DNA of 64,000 bases from positions 307,086 through 371,085 of the forward strand of contig NZ_BSKJ01000006.1 of the NCBI RefSeq assembly GCF_030159595.1, written 5' to 3'. Under the pieces are notes generated by a model. The model did no database searches. It saw nothing but the letters and a program-made list of their open reading frames with translations, and was not told the DNA's origin. The stretch is from Pseudomonas putida. GTDB lineage: Bacteria; Pseudomonadota; Gammaproteobacteria; Pseudomonadales; Pseudomonadaceae. A program made the translations under genes and the position numbers. This document shows, piece after piece, positions 25,636 through 33,395 of this stretch (the first letter of the stretch is position 1; every line of letters begins with the position of its first letter).

Positions 25636-27086
25636 TACGCTTTCTTCGCCGGCTGTTCATCGAACGCCTGCCAGCCACCACCCAGGGCCTTGTACAACCC
25701 CACCAGCGCCTGGGACACCGCCGCCGAGCTGTCGATCCACTGCTCCTCGCTGGCCAGCAATGCCCCCTGCACCGTCAGCACATTGAGAAAGTCCACCGCC
25801 CCTTCCACATACTGGCGTTGGGCAGTTTCCAGGGCGATGCGGTTCTGTCGCACCGCTTCGGCCAGGTGGTCACGGCGCAGTTGGCTGGCGTTATACAGCC
25901 GGAGAACATCGTCAATCTCATGCCAGGCCCCCAGCACCACCTTGCGGTAGTTCAGCGCCGCTTCCTGCTGCTGTGCCTCACGCAATTCCAAAGTGCCCTT
26001 GAGCCGGCCACCCTCGAAGATCGGCAATGACAGCTGCGGGCCGAAGGCAAAGCGGCGCGAATCCCAGGCGCCAAAATCAGACAGCTGCATGGCCTGGAAG
26101 CCAACACTGCCCGACAGCCGGATGCTCGGGTAGAAATCAGCCTTGGCCACGCCAATGCTGGCAGTGGCGGCATGCAGGCGGGCTTCGGCCTGGCGAATGT
26201 CCGGGCGGCGCTCGGCCAGTTCGGATGGCAGGCCGATGGCAAACTTCTGCTGCGGCGCGGGTAATTCGCCGCCTTGCAGCAACTCGGCCTGCAGGCTACG
26301 CGGTGGTTCTGCGGCAAGCAGGCTGAGGGCGTTGATCAGGTCATCACGCCGGGCTTCGAGGCTTGGCAGGCGGGCCTCGATCGACGCCACCTGGGCACTG
26401 GCCTGAGCCACGTCGAGCCGAGTGGCAACACCTTCGGCCTGACGGTCTTCGGACAATTTCAGGCTGTGTCGGGCGACCTTGAGGTTGTCCTGTGTCACAT
26501 CAATCGTGTGCTGCACCGCACGCAGCTGGATGTAGTTACCGGCGGTTTCCGACAGCAGGGCCAGCAGCACCCCGCGGCGGTCATTCTCGGCCACTTCGAC
26601 CGTGGCGTCGGCAGCCTCGACCTGGCGCCGCACGCGCCCCCACAAGTCCAGCTCCCAACCGGCCACCAGATCGCCTTGCCAAAGGTTGTACGCCTCTCTA
26701 CCCGCTTTACCGGAAGGGTCGCTCAAGCCTTCGGCGCTGTTACGAGCGCGGCTGTAACCGGCGTTGGCGTCTACCGATGGCACCTCATCGGCGGCCACGG
26801 TGCTGCGCAAGGCGCGGCTTTGCAGCAGGCGGGCACTGGCCATCTGCAGGTCGAGGTTGCGTTCGGCAACGCGCTGGATCAGCGCGCTGAGCTGTCCGTC
26901 ATGAAAGGTTTCCCACCAGCGCAGCTCCAGCGGTTCGGCTTGCGGCTGGCTGGGTGCTGCCTGGCCTTGAAGCGGCGCCCACTGTTGCGGTGCCTGGCTG
27001 TCGGGGCGCTGGAAGTCCGGGCCCATCGTGCAACCCGCCATCAACACAGCCAGCAGCAAGGGGCTCAAGCGTAATGCCGGTTTCAT
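25635..27086 (-). CDS. Outer-membrane efflux lipoprotein (OprM/NodT family)
   Basis: This is the outer-membrane channel of a tripartite pump. The 483-residue precursor has a lipoprotein signal with LMAGC (Cys about 19) followed by TMGPDFQRPDSQAPQQW, then two OEP repeats with long coiled-coil helices (for example residues 80-140 and 300-360) and the SYP-less C-terminal part PSELAERRPDIRQAEARLHAA, a signature of the family. It is the last gene of a three-gene operon and overlaps the adaptor gene by 4 bases (ATGA). Confidence 0.92.
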   Translation of the reverse strand: MKPALRLSPLLLAVLMAGCTMGPDFQRPDSQAPQQWAPLQGQAAPSQPQAEPLELRWWETFHDGQLSALIQRVAERNLDLQMASARLLQSRALRSTVAADEVPSVDANAGYSRARNSAEGLSDPSGKAGREAYNLWQGDLVAGWELDLWGRVRRQVEAADATVEVAENDRRGVLLALLSETAGNYIQLRAVQHTIDVTQDNLKVARHSLKLSEDRQAEGVATRLDVAQASAQVASIEARLPSLEARRDDLINALSLLAAEPPRSLQAELLQGGELPAPQQKFAIGLPSELAERRPDIRQAEARLHAATASIGVAKADFYPSIRLSGSVGFQAMQLSDFGAWDSRRFAFGPQLSLPIFEGGRLKGTLELREAQQQEAALNYRKVVLGAWHEIDDVLRLYNASQLRRDHLAEAVRQNRIALETAQRQYVEGAVDFLNVLTVQGALLASEEQWIDSSAAVSQALVGLYKALGGGWQAFDEQPAKKA

Positions 27087-28144
27087 CGTACGCTTACCTC
27101 TTTGCCGTCCAGCTTGTCGCCACGCGTATCGATGGTCGCCTCCACCGACATGCCCACCCGCAAGCGGGAGAGCAACGGCTGCCCGTCATCGAACACGATC
27201 TTCACCGGGATGCGCTGCACAACCTTGGTGAAGTTGCCGGTGGCGTTGTCTGGCTTGACCGCAGCGAAGGTCACGCCGGTAGCCGGGGCGATACTCTCTA
27301 CATGGCCTTGCAGCTTTTCACCGGAGAAGGTGTCAACGCTGATACTCACCGGCTGCCCCGGCTGCACATGGGTCAGCTGGGTTTCCTGGAAGTTGCCGAC
27401 CACATAGGCCTGCTGCAACGGCACCACCGATAACAGGCGTGCGCCGGGATTGACGTAAGCGCCCACGCGCAGGGCGCGCTCGCCGACCATGCCATCCACC
27501 GGCGCCGTGATGCGGGTGTAGGACAGGTCGAGCTGTGCCTTTTCCACACCGGCTTCGGCACGCTTGAGCTGGCCATCGGCACTGGCCACCTGGGCGGTGA
27601 GGATGTCCACTTGCTTACGCGCCGCCACCAGCGCCGCCTGGGCATTGGCCAAGCGCGCGCGGGCCTGGTCGACGCCGCTGCGTGCCTGCTGGGCGTTCTG
27701 CACGGTTCCGGCACCCTGCTCGGCCAGGCGGCTGTAGCGGTTGACCTCATGGTCCGCGAACGCCGCTTCGGCCTGAGCCGCCTTCACCGCAGCTTCGGCC
27801 TGGGCAATCAACGATGCCTGACGCTCCAGCGTGGCGCGGGCATCGGCGCTTTGCGCCTGGGCGACCAGCAACTGGGCCTGCGCGGCATCCAGCGCGGCCT
27901 GGTAGTCACGTGCATCGATGGTCGCCAGCAACTGGCCGGCGGTGACCTGCTGGTTATCTTCCACCAGCACCTCCTTGATAAAGCCGGCGACCTTGGGCGC
28001 GACCACGGTGTAGTCGGCTATTACATAGGCATCATTGGTGCTCTGGCGGTGGTCACTGCCGAGCATCCAGGGGCCGACGATGCCAGCCAGGACAGCCACG
28101 GCCAGCACCGAGCCGATGAACAGGGTTTTGCGGTTGTTGGTCAT
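27083..28144 (-). CDS. Efflux periplasmic adaptor, EmrA/HlyD type
   Basis: This membrane-fusion protein joins the MFS pump to the outer-membrane channel. It has one N-terminal helix (LFIGSVLAVAVLAGIVGPWM), a biotinyl-lipoyl half YTVVAPKVAGFIKEVLVEDNQQV, a long Ala/Gln-rich coiled-coil hairpin (residues about 85-195) and the second lipoyl half with YTRITAPVDGMVGERALRVGAYV. This is the EmrA layout. The start at 28144 (MTNNRKTL) gives 353 residues; in-frame ATGs at 28165 and 28186 lie nearer or inside the pump gene and have no better ribosome site, so the exact start is uncertain. Confidence 0.9.
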   Translation of the reverse strand: MTNNRKTLFIGSVLAVAVLAGIVGPWMLGSDHRQSTNDAYVIADYTVVAPKVAGFIKEVLVEDNQQVTAGQLLATIDARDYQAALDAAQAQLLVAQAQSADARATLERQASLIAQAEAAVKAAQAEAAFADHEVNRYSRLAEQGAGTVQNAQQARSGVDQARARLANAQAALVAARKQVDILTAQVASADGQLKRAEAGVEKAQLDLSYTRITAPVDGMVGERALRVGAYVNPGARLLSVVPLQQAYVVGNFQETQLTHVQPGQPVSISVDTFSGEKLQGHVESIAPATGVTFAAVKPDNATGNFTKVVQRIPVKIVFDDGQPLLSRLRVGMSVEATIDTRGDKLDGKEVSVR

Positions 28145-28172
28145 TTCAGCGGTTCTCGAATTCATCCAGGGT

Positions 28173-29714
28173 TCAGGCCACCGCACGCGGCGGATAGACC
28201 CGGGTAGGCACGAAAGGAATAAGGCAGATCAGGGCCACGGCGATGCCGGCCATGACCAGGTAGAGGTCGGCGGAGGTCAGCACCAGCGCCTGGTCGTGAA
28301 TACGCCGGGCCAGGCCCGCAGCGCTGTCATCGACCAGCGGAGCGTTTCCCAGGCTGTCCACCAAGTGGTTGGAATGGAAGTGCCGGCGCAAGGTGCCAAG
28401 TGCGTCCAGCAAGCCACCCGCAATAACTGCGGCCAAGCCTTTCACGGTATTGAACCAGCTGGAGGCGAACGGGCCTTCCTGTGGGGTCATGCCGTTGGTG
28501 GACAGCATCAGCAGCGGCAGCACTGCCATGGGCTGGCCGAACACCTGCAGCAGGTAGAACGGGTAGAAGTCGCCACGGATCCACTCGCTGGTCAGCAGGC
28601 TGCTGCCGACACAGGACACCGCCAGCATCGCCAGGCCAATGCCCAGCACCCAGCGGCAGTCCACCGCGCGGATGTTGCACAGCGCCGCCGTCAGCGGCAG
28701 GGCGATCAGCTGCGGCATCGCCACCAGCATCATCAGCGGGCTGGTCTGTGCCGGACGGTAGCCCTGGATCTGCGCTAGGTAGGCCGACGGAATGCTGCCC
28801 ACGCCCGACAGCACGATCAGCACGCCGGCCAGGGTCACCAGGGCGAAACTCAGGTTACGCCGCTGCAACATGCGCAACTGGAAAAACGGCAACGGCTCGG
28901 ACCATTCGTTGTACATGAACAGCACCAACAGCAGCAGGCCACCCCCCAGCAGCCAGCAGATCAGCGGCGAATCGAACCAGCCCCAGCGGTCACCCAGCGA
29001 CAGGCCCAGCACGATGCAACTGATGGCAGGCAGGCCGAGCACCACGCCGCGCCAGTCGAACTGTTTGAAACGCTCCAGGCGCAGCGGGTCTTGCGGCAGG
29101 CCCCAACCCACGCAGACGATGGCCAGCGCCGACGGCAGGATGATCTGCCAGAAGGCCCATTGCCAACCGACGTACTCGGTCCACAGCCCCGCCAGCGGCG
29201 TGCCAAGGTTGGGGCCGAAAGTGGCGGTCAGGGCGTAGCAGGCCAGGCCGTATACCTTGATGCCCGGCGGCAGAAAGCGCAGGGCCACGCTCATCAGCAT
29301 CGGCGGCAAGGCACCCGAGGCAAAGCCCTGGAGTACACGCAGCAGCATCAGGCTGTGCAGGTTGGGGGCGAACGGTTGCAGCAGGCCAAGCACGGCGAAC
29401 AGGCCAATGGCGCTCATGGTGAAGCGCCGCAGTGAGAAGGTGGTGGCCAGCCACGGCGCAAAGGCCATGGCCGAGACCGAGGCAGCGCTGTACACCGCCA
29501 GCAGCCAGGCGCCTTCATCGGCACCGATACCCATGGCACCGCGGATATCGGCCAGGGAAATCTTGGTGACTGACTCGTTCAGGCCCGCGCACAGCACGGC
29601 CAGCAATACACCGAACAGCCCCACCACCACTTGCACGCCGAACGCCGTCTGCGCAGGTGCAGCCGGCGCGGGGGCGGCGGCCAACGCCGCAGAGGGTGCG
29701 GTCAGGGAACTCAT
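28173..29714 (-). CDS. Drug efflux MFS transporter, DHA2/EmrB type (14 helices)
   Basis: This is the inner-membrane proton-driven pump of the EmrAB type. The 513-residue protein has about 14 hydrophobic helices. The first (VQVVVGLFGVLLAVLCAGLNE) follows an Ala/Pro-rich tail. MFS motifs are visible, such as DEGAWLLAVYSAASVSAMAFAPWLA and the antiporter-like motif C region GPNLGTPLAGLWTEY. The ATG at 29714 follows GGAGATG and is preferred over the upstream one at 29753. It leads a three-gene operon and is preceded by a palindromic operator that is repeated in front of the neighbouring LysR gene. The substrate is unknown. Confidence 0.9.
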   Translation of the reverse strand: MSSLTAPSAALAAAPAPAAPAQTAFGVQVVVGLFGVLLAVLCAGLNESVTKISLADIRGAMGIGADEGAWLLAVYSAASVSAMAFAPWLATTFSLRRFTMSAIGLFAVLGLLQPFAPNLHSLMLLRVLQGFASGALPPMLMSVALRFLPPGIKVYGLACYALTATFGPNLGTPLAGLWTEYVGWQWAFWQIILPSALAIVCVGWGLPQDPLRLERFKQFDWRGVVLGLPAISCIVLGLSLGDRWGWFDSPLICWLLGGGLLLLVLFMYNEWSEPLPFFQLRMLQRRNLSFALVTLAGVLIVLSGVGSIPSAYLAQIQGYRPAQTSPLMMLVAMPQLIALPLTAALCNIRAVDCRWVLGIGLAMLAVSCVGSSLLTSEWIRGDFYPFYLLQVFGQPMAVLPLLMLSTNGMTPQEGPFASSWFNTVKGLAAVIAGGLLDALGTLRRHFHSNHLVDSLGNAPLVDDSAAGLARRIHDQALVLTSADLYLVMAGIAVALICLIPFVPTRVYPPRAVA

Positions 29715-29802
29715 GAAATTACATCTCCAGCAACAATTTCGAGGCTGGAGCAAGTTTAAGAAGGTCGAATGCTGACGAAAACTAACTTGTTGGCAGCTTT
29801 AT

Positions 29803-29819
29803 ATTGCGTCAGACGCAAT
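29803..29819. promoter_or_regulatory. Perfect 17-bp palindrome, operator candidate of the efflux operon
   Basis: ATTGCGTC-A-GACGCAAT, 84 bases upstream of the pump start codon. It has the T-N11-A form of LysR-type sites. A second copy with one mismatch (30787-30803) precedes the adjacent LysR gene. Confidence 0.75.
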
Positions 29820-29830
29820 TGTCAGCAGCA

Positions 29831-30736
29831 TCACGGATCAATACTGCCGCACGCTTTCAACGTCTGGCGTAGCCAACGGTGCGCGGGATCGTTGTCGAAC
29901 CGCGGGTGCCACGCCTGTTTCACATTGACCTTTTCCAACGGCACCGGGATCTCGAACGAGCGCAACGGCAACTTCAACCGTTGCACACTGTTGAGGATAT
30001 TGGCCGGTATCGGCAGGATCAGGTCCGAATCCGGCAGCGAGAACATCGCCGAATGGAAGCTGGTGGTGATCAGGGCCACTCGCCGCTCCACCTTGTGGCT
30101 GGCCAACGCCACATCGATCGGCCCATTGGCACGGCCGCGCCGCGATACGCTGATCTGCGGGTAGGCGGCAAAACGCTCGGGGGTGATCGGGGCGTCGAAG
30201 ATCGGGTGCCCTACTCGCGCCAGGCCTACGAAATAGGTATTGAACAGGCTCTGCACCTTGATCTCAGGGCCCAGTTCGACGGCCGAGCTGATGATCAGAT
30301 CGATATGCCCATTGCGCAGCACCGCATCATCGTCGCCACTGCCCTCCGGGACGAACCGCAACACCGTACGCGGCGCCTGGTCCAGCATCATGCGCAGCAG
30401 TTGGGCGCCGTACAGGGCAATGAACAAATCATTGGTGCGGATGTTGAAGGCACGGTCCAGGTTCACCAGGTCGACATCATCACGGCTGCGGAACACCTGC
30501 CCGGCCTGCTCCACCAACCCGTGCACCTGCTCGCGCAGGGCCAGCGCCCGTGGCGTCGGCACCAGGCCACGGCCGGCGCGCACAAGAATCGGGTCGCCCA
30601 TGGCCTCGCGAATGCGCCCCAAGGTCCGGCTCATCGCCGCCGGGCTCAGGTTCATGCGCTGTGCTGCGCCTACCACGCTGCCCTCGTCGAGCAGGACATC
30701 GAGGGCGACAAGCAGGTTCATGTCCGGGAGTTGCAT
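29831..30736 (-). CDS. LysR-type regulator of the EmrAB-like efflux operon (inferred)
   Basis: This 301-residue protein has an N-terminal winged helix-turn-helix typical of the LysR family (LPDMNLLVALDVLLDEGSVVGAAQRMNLSPAAMSRTLGRIREAMGDPILVRAGRG; see residues 4-55) and a periplasmic-binding-protein-like effector domain. The NodD/SyrM-like N terminus differs from the CynR group. It lies directly upstream of, and in the same direction as, the three-gene efflux operon, with 116 bp between. Near-identical 17-bp palindromes in front of both genes suggest that it controls the pump and itself. The inducer is unknown. Confidence 0.9.
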   Translation of the reverse strand: MQLPDMNLLVALDVLLDEGSVVGAAQRMNLSPAAMSRTLGRIREAMGDPILVRAGRGLVPTPRALALREQVHGLVEQAGQVFRSRDDVDLVNLDRAFNIRTNDLFIALYGAQLLRMMLDQAPRTVLRFVPEGSGDDDAVLRNGHIDLIISSAVELGPEIKVQSLFNTYFVGLARVGHPIFDAPITPERFAAYPQISVSRRGRANGPIDVALASHKVERRVALITTSFHSAMFSLPDSDLILPIPANILNSVQRLKLPLRSFEIPVPLEKVNVKQAWHPRFDNDPAHRWLRQTLKACGSIDP

Positions 30737-30786
30737 GGGCGTTTTCCGTTAACGCTGTAAGAGCGGCGATGGTAGCAGGTTGGTGG

Positions 30787-30803
30787 ATTGCATCAGACGC
30801 AAT
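30787..30803. promoter_or_regulatory. Second copy of the 17-bp LysR operator
   Basis: ATTGCATC-A-GACGCAAT, one base different from the copy at 29803-29819. It lies 50 bases upstream of the LysR start codon, a normal place for autoregulation. There are two such sites, one per promoter. Confidence 0.75.
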
Positions 30804-30865
30804 GCGCTCTTGCGTGGTGGGGCATTTATTCGATGGTCGTGTTCGGCCTTAAATGCAGCATTGCC

Positions 30866-30900
30866 AGGCCCGGCCTCTTCGCGGGCACGCCCGCGAAAGG
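30866..30900. repeat. REP-like hairpin
   Basis: GGCCCGGCCTCTTCGCGGGC followed by ACGCCCGCGAAAGGG: a REP unit whose arms CTTTCGCGGGC/GCCCGCGAAGAGG nearly pair. It lies 46 bp upstream of the stress-protein start. Confidence 0.7.
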
Positions 30901-30945
30901 GTCGACCCTGCAGATACATCAGCCAGCCATTGCCAAGGATCCCCA

Positions 30946-31392
30946 ATGCCCATCCCCGTCCTGATCGCCATCGACGCCTCCCCCGCTTCCAGCGCCCTGC
31001 TCACCCTCGCCCGCCGCTACTGCCGCCCCAACGACCACGAACTGCATGTGCTACTGGCCATCGATTCAACCTTCGCCGTCCACGACCAACCAGCGCCCTA
31101 CACCGCCGAGGAACTGGAAGAATACCCCGCCGCCTGCGAGGAACAGCAGCATGCCGACCACGCCGTAGCCGAGGCCGTGCGCGCGTTGCAGCAAGCCGGC
31201 TTCGCCAGCCAGGGCTGCATGGTGGCGGGGCAACCGGTCGAGGTGATCGTGGCCAAGGCGCAAGAGTTGAAATGCGAGCTGATCATCATGGGCCACCGCC
31301 ACCTGTCGCGGCTGGGGCGGATGTTGGACCCGTCGATCAGCGCAAAGGTGATTGATCGGGTGGAGGTGCCTGTCTTGGTGGGGGCTGCCTGA
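30946..31392 (+). CDS. Universal stress protein (UspA family)
   Basis: This 148-residue single-domain Usp protein opens with PVLIAIDASPASSALLTLARR, where the family has an acidic residue after the first strand, and ends with the nucleotide-binding loop MGHRHLSRLGRMLDPSISAKVIDRVEVPVLVG. The usual G-2x-G-9x-G(S/T) ATP signature is replaced by GHRHLSRLGRMLDPSIS, which keeps part of the pattern, so ATP binding is uncertain. The ATG at 30946 follows AAGGAT at 6 bases. It appears monocistronic; the toxin-antitoxin locus starts 90 bp later. The specific stress is not known. Confidence 0.9.
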   Translation: MPIPVLIAIDASPASSALLTLARRYCRPNDHELHVLLAIDSTFAVHDQPAPYTAEELEEYPAACEEQQHADHAVAEAVRALQQAGFASQGCMVAGQPVEVIVAKAQELKCELIIMGHRHLSRLGRMLDPSISAKVIDRVEVPVLVGAA

Positions 31393-31406
31393 CCGCTCAT
31401 CACTGA

Positions 31407-31447
31407 GGTAATGCACTGCATTGACCTGGCAATGCAGTCGCATTACC
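31407..31447. promoter_or_regulatory. Large inverted repeat, operator candidate of the PrlF-YhaV locus
   Basis: GGTAATGCACTGCATTG (31407-31423) and CAATGCAGTCGCATTACC (31430-31447) are reverse complements except for one extra base, with a 6-base centre ACCTGG. The left arm ends on a possible -35 box (TTGACC, 31421). This is the usual arrangement for autoregulation by an antitoxin-toxin complex. It might also end the upstream usp transcript, though no T-run follows. Confidence 0.7.
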
Positions 31448-31483
31448 TTGGATCGTATCGTTGTAACCCATAGGACATTACCA

Positions 31484-31810
31484 ATGGCTGCCACCTTCGA
31501 CGTCGAGTCCACGCTGACCGATCGCTATCAGACCACTGTGCCCGAAACGGTGCGACGCGCCTTGGGTTTGAAAAAACGTGACAAGATCCATTACTCGATT
31601 CGCCCTGACGGTGGGGTGATACTCACCCGCGCAGAGGCAACCGAGGACGATCCGGTACTGGGAAAATTTCTGGATTTTCTGGCACACGATATCGCTACCA
31701 ATCCTCAACGGCTGCAGGTTGTCGATGCAGGCCTCATCGCTCGTCTCGACAAGCTTGTCGGCGACGCGGAGGTCGACCTGGATCAACCTCTGGCGGCGGA
31801 TGATGAATGA
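31484..31810 (+). CDS. prlF: Antitoxin PrlF (AbrB/SpoVT swapped-hairpin fold)
   Basis: This 108-residue protein has an N-terminal AbrB-type DNA-binding hairpin (STLTDRYQTTVPETVRRALGLKKRDKIHYSIRPDGGVILTR; residues about 9-49) and a C-terminal tail that would neutralise the YhaV toxin (DPVLGKFLDFLAHDIATNPQRLQ). This two-part shape is that of the PrlF (SohA) antitoxin. The ATG at 31484 follows AGGA at 8 bases. It overlaps the toxin gene by 4 bases (ATGA), the classic antitoxin-first order. Base composition is lower in G+C than neighbouring genes, which may mean it was acquired. Confidence 0.93.
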   Translation: MAATFDVESTLTDRYQTTVPETVRRALGLKKRDKIHYSIRPDGGVILTRAEATEDDPVLGKFLDFLAHDIATNPQRLQVVDAGLIARLDKLVGDAEVDLDQPLAADDE

Positions 31811-32274
31811 GTGATGCGAGCAGGAAGCCTCTGGTTATTCATGGATGGACTGTGATTGCCCACCCACTGTTTCTGGCCAAACTGGACGCGCTCAGCACTC
31901 AAGTGCAGGCTCAGATGCACAAGGACCCAACGGGTTACACGAGCAAGAATGCCTATAAGAGGCTGGCGGCCATCAAGCGACTGGCTTTCGATGTTATCCC
32001 TCAAGACCCGACCAAACCGGAGTACCGGCAGGGAGCCACACTGGGTGGTGACCACAAGCACTGGTTCAGGGCAAAGTTCTTCCAGCAGTACCGGTTGTTC
32101 TTCCGCTACCACACCCCCAGCAGGATCATTGTGCTGGCCTGGGTCAACGACGAGTCGAGCAAGCGGGCCTACGAAAGTAGCGACGATGCTTACAAGGTCT
32201 TTCAGAAGATGTTGCATACCGGCCACCCACCGGACGATTGGGAGCAGCTACTGCGAGAAGCTGCAGCCGAATAA
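31807..32274 (+). CDS. yhaV: Ribonuclease toxin YhaV (RelE superfamily)
   Basis: YhaV is a translation-linked mRNA endonuclease held inactive by PrlF. The 155-residue product has the same length as E. coli YhaV (154) and its landmarks: VIHGWTVIAHPLFLAKLDAL at residues 10-28, YTSKNAYKRLAAIKRLAFDVIPQDP, the FFRYHT strand with FRAKFFQQYRLFFRYH, and the ending VNDESSKRAYESSDDAYKVFQKML. The basic and His residues needed for RNA cleavage are present, so it appears intact. Translation is coupled to prlF. The next gene faces the other way. Confidence 0.93.
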   Translation: MSDASRKPLVIHGWTVIAHPLFLAKLDALSTQVQAQMHKDPTGYTSKNAYKRLAAIKRLAFDVIPQDPTKPEYRQGATLGGDHKHWFRAKFFQQYRLFFRYHTPSRIIVLAWVNDESSKRAYESSDDAYKVFQKMLHTGHPPDDWEQLLREAAAE

Positions 32275-32323
32275 GCCGACTGGCGCCCACAGATGATGCG
32301 TGAGGCCGGGATGGTTCCGAGGG

Positions 32324-33184
32324 TCATCCCTCGCTCGGCTTCACCACCACCGTACAGGTCGTCCCCGCCGCCAGCAAAAACCCTTCCGGCACTTCATCGA
32401 TATGAATCCGCACCGGCACGCGCTGCGCCAATCGCACCCAGTTGAAGGTAGGGTTCACATCGGCAATCAGCTCACGGCTTTGCGGGTTGTCGCGGTCGTA
32501 GATGCCGCGGGCGATGCTCTCCACATGGCCCTTGATGCGCTCGCCGCTCATCATCTGCAACTCGGCCTGGTCGCCCACCTTCACATGCGGCAGCTTGGTC
32601 TCCTCGAAGAACCCGTACACCCAGAACGAATTCTCGTCGACCACCGCCATCACCGCCTCGCCGGTACGCGCGTAGTCGCCCTTGTGGATGTTCAGGTTGG
32701 TCACATAGCCGTCCACCGTGGCCACGATGTGGGTGCGCTTGAGGTTCAGTTCGGCGGCAGCCAGCTCGGCAAGGGCTTGCTGGTAATCGGCCTGGGCGGA
32801 GTTGGCGATGTTGCTGGCGTCGTCACGGTTTTCCTTGGAGATCACCAGGTTGTCCATGTCGGCACGGCGCTTGGCGTTGACCTTGCGCATTTCCCAGGTG
32901 GCCTTGCGCGAGGCAACCAGCGCCTTGGCCTGGTCGACCGCCAGTTGATAATGCTCGGGGTCGATCTGGATCAGCAGGTCGCCCTTCTTCACCCGTTGGT
33001 TGTCCTTGACCGGCACATCCACCACATAGCCCGGCACGTCGGCGGCAACGTTGATGATGTCGGCACGCACGCGGCCATCCCGGGTCCAGGGCGTGGTCAT
33101 GTAGTGCAGCCACAACTGGCGACCGATCACCACGGCAGCGGTCAGTACCAGCAAGGTAGCGATCAGGCTGAAAAACTTTTTCAT
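32324..33184 (-). CDS. Efflux periplasmic adaptor, AaeA/EmrA type
   Basis: This 286-residue membrane-fusion protein has one N-terminal helix (FFSLIATLLVLTAAVVIG), then RVRADIINVAADVPGYVVDVPVKDNQ (first lipoyl half), a short coiled coil and the second half with RTHIVATVDGYVTNLNIHKGDYA. It is compact, like the E. coli AaeA adaptor that works with an AaeB-type pump. It is the third gene of a four-gene operon (outer-membrane channel, FUSC pump, DUF1656, adaptor), 10 bp after the DUF1656 gene. The natural substrates of this class are aromatic acids; which one here is not shown. Confidence 0.9.
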   Translation of the reverse strand: MKKFFSLIATLLVLTAAVVIGRQLWLHYMTTPWTRDGRVRADIINVAADVPGYVVDVPVKDNQRVKKGDLLIQIDPEHYQLAVDQAKALVASRKATWEMRKVNAKRRADMDNLVISKENRDDASNIANSAQADYQQALAELAAAELNLKRTHIVATVDGYVTNLNIHKGDYARTGEAVMAVVDENSFWVYGFFEETKLPHVKVGDQAELQMMSGERIKGHVESIARGIYDRDNPQSRELIADVNPTFNWVRLAQRVPVRIHIDEVPEGFLLAAGTTCTVVVKPSEG

Positions 33185-33194
33185 CGAAGGGTTC

Positions 33195-33395
33195 TCACCA
33201 GTAGAGCGACAGCGCCAGGGCGCCGAACAGGCAGACGAACAGGCTCAGGCGCAACAGCGCCGGGTGCCAGAAGAAGCGATAGCCATCATGGCTGGCGATG
33301 AACCGGTCCAGGCCCCAGGCCAGGCCCAGGGCGAACAGGAACATCAAGGTCATGGTGGGCATGTACACGCCATGGAAGGCGATTTCACGGGGCAT
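33195..33395 (-). CDS. DUF1656 small inner-membrane protein (AaeX-like)
   Basis: This 66-residue protein opens MPREIAFHGVYMPTMTLMFL and has two membrane helices (residues about 11-30 and 47-65), matching the DUF1656/AaeX family that always travels with FUSC pumps and their adaptors. Its start overlaps the end of the FUSC gene by 11 bases. An in-frame ORF continues upstream inside the pump gene but has no family similarity. Its function is unknown; co-occurrence suggests a small pump accessory. Confidence 0.92.
   Translation of the reverse strand: MPREIAFHGVYMPTMTLMFLFALGLAWGLDRFIASHDGYRFFWHPALLRLSLFVCLFGALALSLYW

Noticed and set aside
30866..30900. CRISPR-like repeat or att site because of recurring 30-40 bp motifs across the window
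   Set aside because: The recurring motifs are REP units scattered singly or in facing pairs between genes, with no regular spacers and no integrase nearby.
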